Positions 6,672-12,381 of a DNA stretch of 12,381 nucleotides are shown here, one piece after another. Position 1 is the first letter of the stretch; each line of letters starts with the position of its first letter. Below the pieces are notes generated by a model that saw only the letters and a list, made by a program, of their open reading frames with translations, searched no databases and was not told the DNA's origin. The DNA is from JAUVYV01 sp964394625 (GTDB lineage: Bacteria > Planctomycetota > Phycisphaerae > Sedimentisphaerales > Anaerobacaceae): contig CAYMYK010000084.1 in the NCBI GenBank assembly GCA_964394625.1, positions 1 through 12,381 on the forward strand, given 5' to 3'. A program made the position numbers and the translations under genes.

Positions 6672-6696
6672 GTTTTTTTGGGGGCGAAAAACTGGA
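6668..6696. promoter_or_regulatory. 10-bp perfect dyad in the divergent intergenic region, candidate operator
   Basis: tccagttttt (6668-6677) and aaaaactgga (6687-6696) are exact inverted repeats around a 9-base centre (ttgggggcg). The arms overlap the candidate -35 boxes of both divergent promoters. No T-run follows on either strand in a position for termination, so a regulator-binding site shared by the two genes is the better reading. The regulator is unknown. Confidence 0.5.
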
Positions 6697-6721
6697 TTTC
6701 GCAAATACTACCTGCTATAGT
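6693..6721 (+). promoter_or_regulatory. Candidate promoter of the GATase-like gene, possibly leaderless
   Basis: TATAGT (6716-6721) matches the -10 consensus at 5/6; the best -35 at 17 bp is only TGGATT (6693-6698). Transcription would begin about 6728-6730, at the GTG start codon. Confidence 0.4.
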
Positions 6722-6729
6722 CAGCCCCT

Positions 6730-7518
6730 GTGGGAAAGTCCGTACTATATTTAGGCGATACGGCTCTGGACGGCGCCGCGTCGTACCTGGCCGGCGTTAT
6801 GCACGCTGCCAACATCGGCTTCGATTACCTGCCGAGCGACGAAGCGTTTTCCAACTCTATTGTCACCGCCGGCTGTCGTGCCGTCATAATAAGCGACTAC
6901 CCGGCCCGCAACTTTTCCCGGGACCAACTGAACTCTCTCGCCGGGCGCATTGCCGAGGGTCTCGGCCTGCTGATGCTCGGCGGCTGGGAATCGTTCACCG
7001 GCTCCGGCGGCGGTTACAATAATACCGTTTTGAAAGACATTCTGCCTGTCGTTATGCAGCCCCGCGACGACCGCATCAACTGCCCCCAGCCCTGCCTGAT
7101 TGAAAAGATAAAAGACCACGAAATCATTGATTCGCTGCCTTTCAACACCAACCCCCCGTCTATCGGGGGCTTTAACCGGCTCACCGCAAAGCCGGATGCC
7201 GAGACCATTCTTTTCGCCCGCAGATTCGAGGTCTCTTTCCAGGCCGGCGGATTCGCTTTCACGCCCTCGGCACAGCCGGACCCGCTGCTGGTCGTCGGCT
7301 CGTATGGCCGGGCTCGGCTCTGCGCATTTGCCACCGATGCCGCCCCTCACTGGGTGGGCGGCTTGGTCGATTGGGGCGATACCCGCCTGAAAGCACAAGC
7401 CCGCGGCGCAAAGCCCATAGAAGTCGGTAATTGGTATGCCGCCCTCCTCTCAAATATGGTCAACTGGGTTGCTCGAAGGTTAGATTCTTCGGCCCGGGCA
7501 AATCGGGCCTCAGAATGA
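6730..7518 (+). CDS. Putative glutamine amidotransferase-like protein (PF07090/ThuA-like class)
   Basis: This 262-residue protein has the flavodoxin-like glutamine-amidotransferase fold of the PF07090 type. The N-terminus SVLYLGDTALDGAASYLAG is the first strand and helix, AVIISDYPA (51-59) the next strand, and GLLMLGGWESFTGSGGGYNN (79-98) the family's central loop followed by LKDILPV. Near the C-terminus, GSYGRARLCAFATDAAPHW (190-208) and GNWYAALLSNMVNWV (233-247) are also typical. No Cys-His-Glu triad is evident, so it may be a sugar- or ligand-binding or hydrolytic relative rather than an amidotransferase. The GTG at 6730 is the only possible start: an in-frame stop lies at 6718-6720 and the next Met is deep inside the fold. 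No Shine-Dalgarno sequence precedes it. It converges with the hexokinase gene, 18 bp apart. Function is unknown; fold call is moderate. Confidence 0.75.
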   Translation: MGKSVLYLGDTALDGAASYLAGVMHAANIGFDYLPSDEAFSNSIVTAGCRAVIISDYPARNFSRDQLNSLAGRIAEGLGLLMLGGWESFTGSGGGYNNTVLKDILPVVMQPRDDRINCPQPCLIEKIKDHEIIDSLPFNTNPPSIGGFNRLTAKPDAETILFARRFEVSFQAGGFAFTPSAQPDPLLVVGSYGRARLCAFATDAAPHWVGGLVDWGDTRLKAQARGAKPIEVGNWYAALLSNMVNWVARRLDSSARANRASE

Positions 7519-7539
7519 CACTCATACAGATGAGCGTCA
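7516..7539. terminator. Hairpin containing both stop codons of two convergent genes
   Basis: tgacactcat (7516-7525) pairs with atgagcgtca (7530-7539) around a 4-base loop, 10 positions with one A-C mismatch. The left arm starts with the TGA of the GATase-like gene and the right arm ends with the minus-strand TGA of the hexokinase gene. No T-run follows, so it could act as a 3'-end-protecting structure or a weak bidirectional terminator. Confidence 0.4.
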
Positions 7540-8844
7540 ATTCGTCAGCCCCGCTATGGCCGCACCGATTATCGCCGCATTTTCTACACCTGCTATGTCC
7601 GTATATATCCCCTTTTGGTTCTCCAGGTAGCTCTTGAGGTAATACTCGACCCTTGGCTTAAGCGTCTTGAACTGGTAGAATGTCGTACCTTCCGCTACAA
7701 TGCAGACAGGAAGGCAGGGGTCTGTGCCCGCTCGGGACTTTATCGCTACCGAGGACAGGTTGACCGCTGTCAGTTTCGCCGCCCTTTCAACTATTCTATC
7801 GACGAGAACATACATCGCAGCAGCATCCGCTTTCTGTCCGCCGGCACATACCGATGCCAAAGGATTGTCCCCGAATGGATAGTGCATAAAATCGTTAAGC
7901 TCTTTCGTCTCGAGTTCATTTATTTTCTCTACCTGCGAGCAGACCTCGTCCGAAAACAGCCCATCCTCGCACGCCCTGCGAATCACTCTGAGCGAAATAG
8001 GGCCGAGGTACGCACCCGATATCAACTTTTCAAAAACATGCACGCCGGGGTCAACCGTTGTCCGGTCGTACTCGAGGTCTATTTTGCCGCGTCGGAATCT
8101 GCCAAAGCCGCCCGACTCGATATTTATTATCTGGCTCTTTTCGGGGTACAGCTCTTTTTTCTTGGTAATGTTGATATTTTTTTCCACGTAACAGCAGTTT
8201 GTCCCCGTTCCTAAAATCAGCCCGACATACCCGCCGAAAACCCTGTTGCTCGAGCACTTGCCGGCAAGAAGCGTCGCCACCGTATCGTTTAATATCACGA
8301 TTCGCCTGCCGCCCTTAAGCCCCGTTGCGCCGAGGGCGCGATTTAGATTTTCACCGACGATATGTCCCTCGACCGCTTTGGCCTTCACCTCCTTGCACAG
8401 CAGGATTACCCTGCCGTCCTTGTTCGGGAAAACCTCGGTCGGATACGAAAAGCAAAAGCCGATGCTCCGATGACCGCCGACCATATCCTTTATGTAGCCC
8501 GCCATCGCCTCGAAAAATTCGTCCTTGGTCACCTCCTGCTCAAGCCCCGGCATCGGGTACGTCCTTAGCTGCTCGATGACGGGCCTTTTCTGCTCGTCAA
8601 AATGGACTATGGCGACACGGAAGTTTGTCCCGCCGGCATCGATTGCCAGCACCGATTTATTTGCCGGAATCTCTTTTTCCGTTTCAATATACGTCGGTAT
8701 CATCTCCAACGAACTTTGCCGCCCCGCAAGACCGCGCTGCATATCGTCCAGAAAGCTGCGGACATTGCCGTCGATATCGATATCCTCGAAATCCATCTCG
8801 TACTTTTTGAGGAAATCAACCACCTTTGCCTTAGTCCTGTCCAC
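7537..8844 (-). CDS. Hexokinase, eukaryotic-type family
   Basis: This 435-residue sugar kinase phosphorylates hexoses with ATP in the cytoplasm. It belongs to the hexokinase family usual in eukaryotes rather than the shorter ROK or Glk glucokinases of most bacteria. Motifs in order are LAIDAGGTNFRVAIV (phosphate 1, residues 66-80), CFSYPTEVFPNKDG (sugar binding, 131-144), ILNDTVATLLAG (184-195) with catalytic Asp187, GLILGTGTNCCYVE (phosphate 2, 208-221), NIESGGFGRF (241-250) and FEKLISGAYLG (271-281). Length fits a single catalytic half. The start is GTG at 8842-8844, with AGGAG 9 bases upstream; the family's N-terminal helix begins just there. It follows galE by 45 bp and is likely in the same operon. 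Product would supply glucose 6-phosphate for the neighbouring isomerase and phosphofructokinase steps. Motif match is strong. Confidence 0.9.
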   Translation of the reverse strand: MDRTKAKVVDFLKKYEMDFEDIDIDGNVRSFLDDMQRGLAGRQSSLEMIPTYIETEKEIPANKSVLAIDAGGTNFRVAIVHFDEQKRPVIEQLRTYPMPGLEQEVTKDEFFEAMAGYIKDMVGGHRSIGFCFSYPTEVFPNKDGRVILLCKEVKAKAVEGHIVGENLNRALGATGLKGGRRIVILNDTVATLLAGKCSSNRVFGGYVGLILGTGTNCCYVEKNINITKKKELYPEKSQIINIESGGFGRFRRGKIDLEYDRTTVDPGVHVFEKLISGAYLGPISLRVIRRACEDGLFSDEVCSQVEKINELETKELNDFMHYPFGDNPLASVCAGGQKADAAAMYVLVDRIVERAAKLTAVNLSSVAIKSRAGTDPCLPVCIVAEGTTFYQFKTLKPRVEYYLKSYLENQKGIYTDIAGVENAAIIGAAIAGLTN

Positions 8845-8889
8845 TTCTCGAAGCTCCTGAAATTTTCTTTACACACTCAACGACTTCAC

Positions 8890-9873
8890 TCAATCGTCGT
8901 AGCCCTGCCGGTGTTCGCTGTGCCATCGCCAGGCCGACTCAACTATCTCTTCCAGCTTTCGCCATTTCGGCTCCCAGCCGAGCTGGTTTTTGGCTTTTGT
9001 TGCGTCACAGACCAGCACCGGCGCATCCCCTGCCCGGCGCCCGGTTTGCACAACCTCGAAGTCCCTGCCCGCGACCTTCTTTACCGTCTCAATCACATTC
9101 CTGACCGAGTATTGTCTGCCGTTGCCGAGGTTATAAATAAGCTCGGTTTCTGTATCCAATTTGTTCAGCACCAGCAGATGCGCCCTGCACAAATCCTCGA
9201 TATGGATGAAATCGCGCACGCACGTCCCGTCCGCCGTCGGATAGTCCGTCCCGTAAATCATCATCGGCTTTCGCCCGCCCATAGCCGCGGCAATCGCCAG
9301 CGGTATCAGATGCGACTCGGGCCGATGGTCTTCGCCAAGGGTGCAGTCGGCGCCCGCGCCGCACGCATTAAAATACCTCATCGCCGCATATCGAAGCTTG
9401 CCGGCTGCGCTCTGATAGTGACACATTCGCTCCACGGCCCACTTGGTCTGCCCGTAAGGATTTATCGGCTCGGCCCTGCAATCCTCGCGTATGGGCATTG
9501 TCTTTGGTATGCCGTAAACAGCCGCGGTACTGCTGAACACAAGCTTTTCAACGCCGGACCGCTCCATCGCCTTCAGCAGCGTCAGCGTATTGCAGGTGTT
9601 GTTCTGATAATACTTCAGGGGCCGTTCAACCGATTCAGCCGCCTCGATAAAGGCCGCGAAGTGCATCACCGCCTCGATTTTTTTGGTCTTTAACGTTTCC
9701 GTGAGCAGCTCGTAATCCGCCAGGTCACCTTCCACGAATTCCGCTGCGCCAATCGCCGCCCTGTGTCCGGTGCTCAGATTGTCATAGACAATCGGCTGAT
9801 GACCGTGCTCAGCCAGCATCGCAACCATATTACTGCCGATGTATCCCGCACCGCCGCAGATGAGGATTCTCAT
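8890..9873 (-). CDS. galE: UDP-glucose 4-epimerase
   Basis: This 327-residue extended short-chain dehydrogenase interconverts UDP-glucose and UDP-galactose using bound NAD. The NAD-binding motif GGAGYIG is at residues 7-13. FSSTAAVYG (113-121) carries the catalytic Ser/Thr, and NPYGQTKWAVE (138-148) the Tyr140-x3-Lys144 pair. RYFNACGAG, GTDYPTADGTCVRDFIHIED (208-227) and YNLGNGRQYSV (247-257) are diagnostic for GalE. All key residues are present and length is normal. The ATG at 9871-9873 overlaps the stop of the lipoprotein gene as ATGA, with AAAGGA 5-6 bases upstream, so translation is probably coupled. The epimerase is followed by the hexokinase gene, which suggests galactose and glucose handling or nucleotide-sugar supply for cell-surface glycans. 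Confidence 0.95.
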   Translation of the reverse strand: MRILICGGAGYIGSNMVAMLAEHGHQPIVYDNLSTGHRAAIGAAEFVEGDLADYELLTETLKTKKIEAVMHFAAFIEAAESVERPLKYYQNNTCNTLTLLKAMERSGVEKLVFSSTAAVYGIPKTMPIREDCRAEPINPYGQTKWAVERMCHYQSAAGKLRYAAMRYFNACGAGADCTLGEDHRPESHLIPLAIAAAMGGRKPMMIYGTDYPTADGTCVRDFIHIEDLCRAHLLVLNKLDTETELIYNLGNGRQYSVRNVIETVKKVAGRDFEVVQTGRRAGDAPVLVCDATKAKNQLGWEPKWRKLEEIVESAWRWHSEHRQGYDD

Positions 9874-10463
9874 TGCGTTCCTTTCGTTGCTCTGTCGTTT
9901 TGATTTTCAACTTTCAATTTTATTTCCCGAAGTATTTTCGTCTCAAGCTGTCTGTCCCTGCCCAGAGCAATCCAGACCATATCTTTCTTCTGCCCGGTAC
10001 CGAGCTGCATCCTTTGAAGTGTCCTGTTGGCTTCGGAAAACACTGCGGCCTGTCCATCGCCGACACCAAGCTCCGGCGCGCTGAGCCGTTCGACCTTGAC
10101 GGCACACGCTGCGCACACCTGTCCCTGCCGTTCGCCGACGTTTAGCTCTGCTGTTCGCCGGATACTCTGAATGTTCGCCTCGGCACCGTTGAACGAGCCG
10201 ATGTTGTCGCTGCGCCAGAACTCGAACGCCTGCGCGCCCGATAAGGGCCGAGTCCGTATATACCCGCTGCCGGCGTCGAACTTCTCGATATCGAAACCCA
10301 TCTTCGCCAGCACATCCTTTGCAGCCGACATCACCGCCGCCCTGTCCTTATCGGCCGTGCAAATGTTATCCACCGTAACAACGTACCCCTGCCGGCCGCA
10401 GCCCGCCAGAAAGCCCACGGCTGTGCAGCCGAATATGAATAATCGTTTCGTCCTTTGCATCAT
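9870..10463 (-). CDS. Predicted lipoprotein of unknown function
   Basis: This 197-residue protein has a clear lipoprotein signal: MMQRTKRL, a hydrophobic segment, then LAGC with Cys22 as the lipidation site. The mature part has no family I recognise. Residues about 35-80 (AAKDVLAKMGFDIEKFDAG) read as helix then strand, as in small periplasmic alpha/beta domains, and RTRPLSGAQAFEFWRSDN follows. The C-terminus is charged and helical. I chose the ATG at 10461-10463 because the signal peptide starts there; the frame stays open far upstream, but that extension (to 10826) is not protein-like and crosses a promoter. A second ATG at 10458-10460 is equally possible. It heads an operon with galE (4-bp overlap) and the hexokinase gene. 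Envelope location is confident, function unknown. Confidence 0.8.
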   Translation of the reverse strand: MMQRTKRLFIFGCTAVGFLAGCGRQGYVVTVDNICTADKDRAAVMSAAKDVLAKMGFDIEKFDAGSGYIRTRPLSGAQAFEFWRSDNIGSFNGAEANIQSIRRTAELNVGERQGQVCAACAVKVERLSAPELGVGDGQAAVFSEANRTLQRMQLGTGQKKDMVWIALGRDRQLETKILREIKLKVENQNDRATKGTQ

Positions 10464-10517
10464 TATTGCACCGAATGCATTATTTAAGCCTCGGCCCTGC
10501 GGCGGGGGCTGTTTGCC

Positions 10518-10546
10518 GATTATATGGACGCACCGCCATCCACTCA
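10518..10546 (-). promoter_or_regulatory. Promoter of the lipoprotein-galE-hexokinase operon
   Basis: On the minus strand, TTGAGT (10541-10546) and a perfect TATAAT (10518-10523) are separated by 17 bp. Transcription would start near 10511, leaving a leader of about 48 bases before the ATG at 10463. Confidence 0.7.
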
Positions 10547-10698
10547 AGAACCATTTGATGCGAGAATGGAATGGCCAGGGAACATCGTATTCTGCTGGTG
10601 AGCGTAAGCTGTATTGCCTCTGACGGGGTGATTCAAAAGGGCTGGAACGGCCTGCAAGTGCCGGTGGCGGCTGCGTGCGGGGGCGAAAGAAAATCTGC

Positions 10699-10780
10699 AA
10701 AACTGCCAAACCCGGCCTGTAATGCTGACGATAGTGGGATATGCGAAGGCAGAATATGACTTGCTTTTGGCGGTTTTTTT
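10699..10780 (+). terminator. 12-bp inverted repeat followed by a T-run, possible terminator of an unseen short transcript
   Basis: aaaactgccaaa (10699-10710) pairs with tttggcggtttt (10766-10777) with one G-U wobble; the T-run continues to 10780. The 55-base loop is long for a classic terminator, and the right arm overlaps the -35 box of the next promoter. No gene is recognised upstream on this strand. Confidence 0.3.
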
Positions 10781-10788
10781 GGTATAAT
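10761..10788 (+). promoter_or_regulatory. Promoter of the secreted-protein gene
   Basis: TTGCTT (10761-10766) and a perfect TATAAT (10783-10788) are 16 bp apart. Transcription would begin near 10795, leaving a leader of about 53 bases. Confidence 0.7.
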
Positions 10789-10796
10789 ATAGGACC

Positions 10797-10824
10797 GGCA
10801 TCGCAGGCCGGGCCATTCGATGCC
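10797..10824 (+). promoter_or_regulatory. Hairpin at the very 5' end of the predicted leader
   Basis: ggcatcg (10797-10803) pairs perfectly with cgatgcc (10818-10824), and the loop contains a smaller GGCC/GGCC pairing. It starts within a few bases of the predicted transcription start and ends 14 bases before the Shine-Dalgarno sequence at 10839-10844. A 5' hairpin in this place usually stabilises mRNA; there is no sign of a known riboswitch. Confidence 0.35.
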
Positions 10825-10847
10825 AAGGGTTGGCGTTTAAGGGATGA

Positions 10848-11492
10848 ATGATGAAAAAGGTTTTAAGCGGTATCCTAACGGTACTGGCAGTAACAGCTTA
10901 CGCGGCTTTTGCGGCCCCTGAGCCGGCTATTGTGCCCGCCCCGGGCGAGTGGACGGTTGAGGTTGCATTTGAGGGGCCACAGCAGATTTCGGTTCGGCAG
11001 GGCGGCGTGCACGGTGAGCCGCAACGGTTTTGGTACGTTATAGTTACGCTCACAAACAACACCGGCAGGGACGTGGAGTTCTACCCGAAATGTGAGCTGA
11101 TGACGGATACTTTTGAGCTTTTAGACGCAGTTAATGGGGCGTCGCCGGCGCTGATTGGCAGGATAAAGGCGCGTCACCAGCAGAAATATCCGTTCCTTGA
11201 GCCGCTGGAAACCGTTGGCAATAAAATACTCGAGGGCGAGGACAACGCTAAGGAAGTGGCTGTTATCTTTGCGGATTTCGACCCGCAGGCAAAGGGCGTC
11301 AAGATATTCATAACCGGGCTGAGCAACGAGACAGCGGTGGTGGAGCATCCGGTGAAGAAGGACGCAAATGGTGAGCCGGTAAAGGTTTATCTTAGAAAGA
11401 CGTTAGAGCTGAGCTACAAGCTGGGCGGCGATGCGTCTTTCAGGGCGGAGCAAAAGCTGGAGTTCGGAGGTCGGCGCTGGGTGATGCGCTGA
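10848..11492 (+). CDS. Secreted protein of unknown function
   Basis: This 214-residue protein begins with a Sec-type signal peptide: MMKKVLSG, a hydrophobic core, and a probable cleavage around AYAAFA (residues 17-22). The mature part starts with proline-rich PEPAIVPAPGEW and then resembles a beta-sandwich: alternating strands WTVEVAFEG, ISVRQGG, FWYVIVTLTNNTGRDVEFYP (about 61-80). The pattern VTLTNNTGRDV is common in extracellular immunoglobulin-like or DUF4352-like domains, but I cannot name a family. The C-terminal third has strands KVYLRKTLELSYKL and a basic end. AAGGGA (10839-10844) precedes two adjacent ATGs; the second (10851) has better spacing. It has its own promoter and no neighbour on this strand, so it is a single-gene unit. 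Export is confident, role unknown. Confidence 0.82.
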   Translation: MMKKVLSGILTVLAVTAYAAFAAPEPAIVPAPGEWTVEVAFEGPQQISVRQGGVHGEPQRFWYVIVTLTNNTGRDVEFYPKCELMTDTFELLDAVNGASPALIGRIKARHQQKYPFLEPLETVGNKILEGEDNAKEVAVIFADFDPQAKGVKIFITGLSNETAVVEHPVKKDANGEPVKVYLRKTLELSYKLGGDASFRAEQKLEFGGRRWVMR

Positions 11493-11595
11493 CGGAATTT
11501 GCGGCGCGGCAGGTTTGGTATAACACATAACTTACTCGAGTTGAGTGGTTTATTGTTCGCAGTTTATTGTTGATTGCCGATTTTTCACCACTAAG

Positions 11596-11642
11596 GCCTC
11601 CCCCTGTTTGTAGAACCAAGTAAGCTCACCTCGGGGGCAGGC
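11596..11642. repeat. 47-bp imperfect palindromic cassette
   Basis: gcct plus ccccc (11596-11604) faces ggggg and aggc (11633-11642) with one bulge on each side of the C5/G5 pairing. The cassette appears to interrupt a CACTAAG...ACACGAAG type string, with AAG or near-AAG on both sides. A ccccctg start is shared with a second GC palindrome at 12342-12356. Confidence 0.4.
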
Positions 11643-12044
11643 AAGACACGAAGTCTGCAACATACGAAATATAGGTTGTCAGGCCCGCCGCGTCTTGTCC
11701 CCAAGGGACTTGTCCGCCGGGGCGGAGCGGGGATTCATACCTTGCATCAAATGTCCAACTCGCAACCATTGACCAACAAGGTTTTCACTTTTGCCCTTGT
11801 GATTGCTGATTGTGGACTGGGGATTTTGTTGGGATTTTCGCGTGAGAGGGTTGCGTGGCCGGGGGGGCGACGGCTAAACAGAGGGGATTTTTGCTTCGGC
11901 GGATTATAAGTAAAACTAATAGAAGCGGGCGAAATCCGGAAAACTTTGGGGGGTGATGCTGTTTTTGGGCTTAAAATGCGGATTGGGGGTTAAGATGGGT
12001 AAGATATGCGGGTTATAGGGGCGAAAAATGGTGTAAAATTTGCG

Positions 12045-12064
12045 AAAATTTTGGAAAATTTTGG
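12045..12064. repeat. Tandem duplication of the 10-mer aaaattttgg
   Basis: Two exact copies (12045-12054 and 12055-12064) are followed by a partial third start (aaaa). Each unit contains the palindrome aaaatttt. The period of 10 bp would place A-tracts on one face of the helix and could bend the DNA. Confidence 0.6.
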
Positions 12065-12115
12065 AAAAACAAGGGCTAAACCGGGCCATTTGTTTGAAAA
12101 AACAGGGCAATTTTT

Positions 12116-12150
12116 GCGGTTATACTATAAGATTTGCTTATAGTAACTGC
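12116..12150. repeat. Strong 14-bp hairpin with a 2-base bulge
   Basis: tactataag (12123-12131) and cttatagta (12137-12145) are exact inverted repeats around atttg. The stem extends outward by gcggt (12116-12120) with actgc (12146-12150), one G-U pair, skipping ta at 12121-12122. No T-run follows on either strand. Confidence 0.55.
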
Positions 12151-12230
12151 GGTGCGAGTTATAGCGGACAGTGTTCAGGGGACAGGACAACAGGGGAACA
12201 GGGAATCAGGAGAGCAGGGGGCGGTGGGCG

Positions 12231-12253
12231 GTGCGATGCGTGATGCATCGTGC
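12231..12253. repeat. 9-bp hairpin in G-rich low-complexity DNA
   Basis: gtgcgatgc (12231-12239) pairs with gcatcgtgc (12245-12253) around gtgat, seven Watson-Crick and two G-U pairs. Its surroundings are short G-rich reiterations (gcggtg, caggg, gcggatag), so it may be a by-product of local slippage. Confidence 0.35.
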
Positions 12254-12381
12254 GTATTGCGGATAGCGGGTAGCGGATAGAACGGGTGCGGAGGATTCAC
12301 CACGAAGGATAGAACAGACGAAGAAAAGTTTTAGACAGTATCCCCCTGCGGCGGGGACAAGTTGACAGGATTTACATTCTC

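Larger units (their letters stand above)
10464..10847. other. 384-bp divergent intergenic region
   Basis: This stretch separates the lipoprotein operon from the plus-strand secreted-protein gene. It holds one good promoter for each side (10518-10546 minus, 10761-10788 plus), a long-range inverted repeat (10699-10777) ending in a T-run, and a leader hairpin (10797-10824). Short open frames in the middle show no protein features and no ribosome binding site, so I call none. Otherwise I see nothing in about 10560-10690. Confidence 0.6.
11493..12381. other. 889-bp apparently non-coding, repeat-rich stretch
   Basis: Open frames here (for example 11676-11909 plus and 11916-12110 minus) have no ribosome binding site, biased low-complexity composition and no motifs, so I call no gene. 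The stretch contains a 14-bp-period direct repeat of gtttattgtt (11548-11571), a 47-bp palindromic cassette (11596-11642), small GC hairpins with repeated cttgtcc (11694-11725), a tandem aaaattttgg (12045-12064), a 14-bp hairpin (12116-12150), and a G-rich low-complexity string (about 12165-12290). It ends in tails resembling decayed interspersed repeats. It reads like neutral, eroding intergenic DNA. Confidence 0.6.

Noticed and set aside
8602..9693. A 363-codon plus-strand open frame antisense to galE and the hexokinase gene
   Set aside because: It is antisense to two well-supported enzymes, shows no motif and has no ribosome binding site. Long antisense frames arise from codon bias at this G+C.
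10464..10826. N-terminal extension of the lipoprotein to 10826
   Set aside because: It would place the lipoprotein signal in the middle of the protein and run through a good promoter with a perfect TATAAT.
11676..12110. Open frames in the terminal intergenic region
   Set aside because: They have low-complexity composition, no ribosome binding site and no motif, and they overlap repeats and hairpins.
12090..12131. Promoter-like TATACT/TATAAG near 12121-12131
   Set aside because: No -35 box at acceptable spacing, no gene downstream, and the A+T-rich match is explained by the hairpin arm.
1..12381. CRISPR array, tRNA, rRNA, transposase or integrase
   Set aside because: I looked on both strands and found no regularly spaced repeats, cloverleaf, rRNA-like blocks or recombinase motifs.

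Overview
The window is a bacterial chromosome fragment of moderate G+C. The most likely source is a Planctomycetota (Phycisphaerae-like) or related PVC lineage. This is a low-to-moderate inference from three things: a PPi-type phosphofructokinase beside a eukaryotic-type hexokinase, small secreted proteins of no recognised family, and decayed intergenic repeats ending in CCACGAAG-like and ACAGGATTTAC-like tails. No rRNA, tRNA, CRISPR array, transposase or integrase was found.

Region 1 (1-2287) is an accessory junction. It opens with the 3' end of larE on the plus strand. A convergent hicA-hicB toxin-antitoxin pair follows, with a clear palindromic operator-promoter. Next comes a second, diverged copy of the larE 3' end (946-1047), so hicAB lies between two copies of one gene end. 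Beyond that, on the minus strand, are an AbiEii-like nucleotidyltransferase and a 209-residue protein of unknown function. This stretch looks more A+T-rich than the rest.

Region 2 (2466-10463) is a carbohydrate-centred block, almost all on the minus strand. In transcription order the first unit is a lipoprotein, galE (overlapping by ATGA) and a hexokinase of the eukaryotic family. The second is a PPi-type phosphofructokinase, then a double-SIS phosphosugar isomerase with a Tat-exported gamma-glutamyltransferase directly behind it. A plus-strand GATase-like gene (6730-7518) lies between the two units. It is divergent from the phosphofructokinase across a shared 10-bp dyad and convergent with the hexokinase across a hairpin that contains both stop codons. 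The enzymes fit uptake-independent hexose phosphorylation, formation of fructose 6-phosphate, PPi-linked glycolysis and UDP-galactose interconversion. GGT could release amino acids or amino sugars outside the cytoplasm.

Region 3 (10464-12381) begins with a 384-bp divergent intergenic region holding two good sigma70-type promoters. It continues with a secreted protein of unknown family and ends in 889 bp of apparently non-coding sequence rich in hairpins, short palindromic cassettes, low-complexity G-rich strings and decayed repeats.
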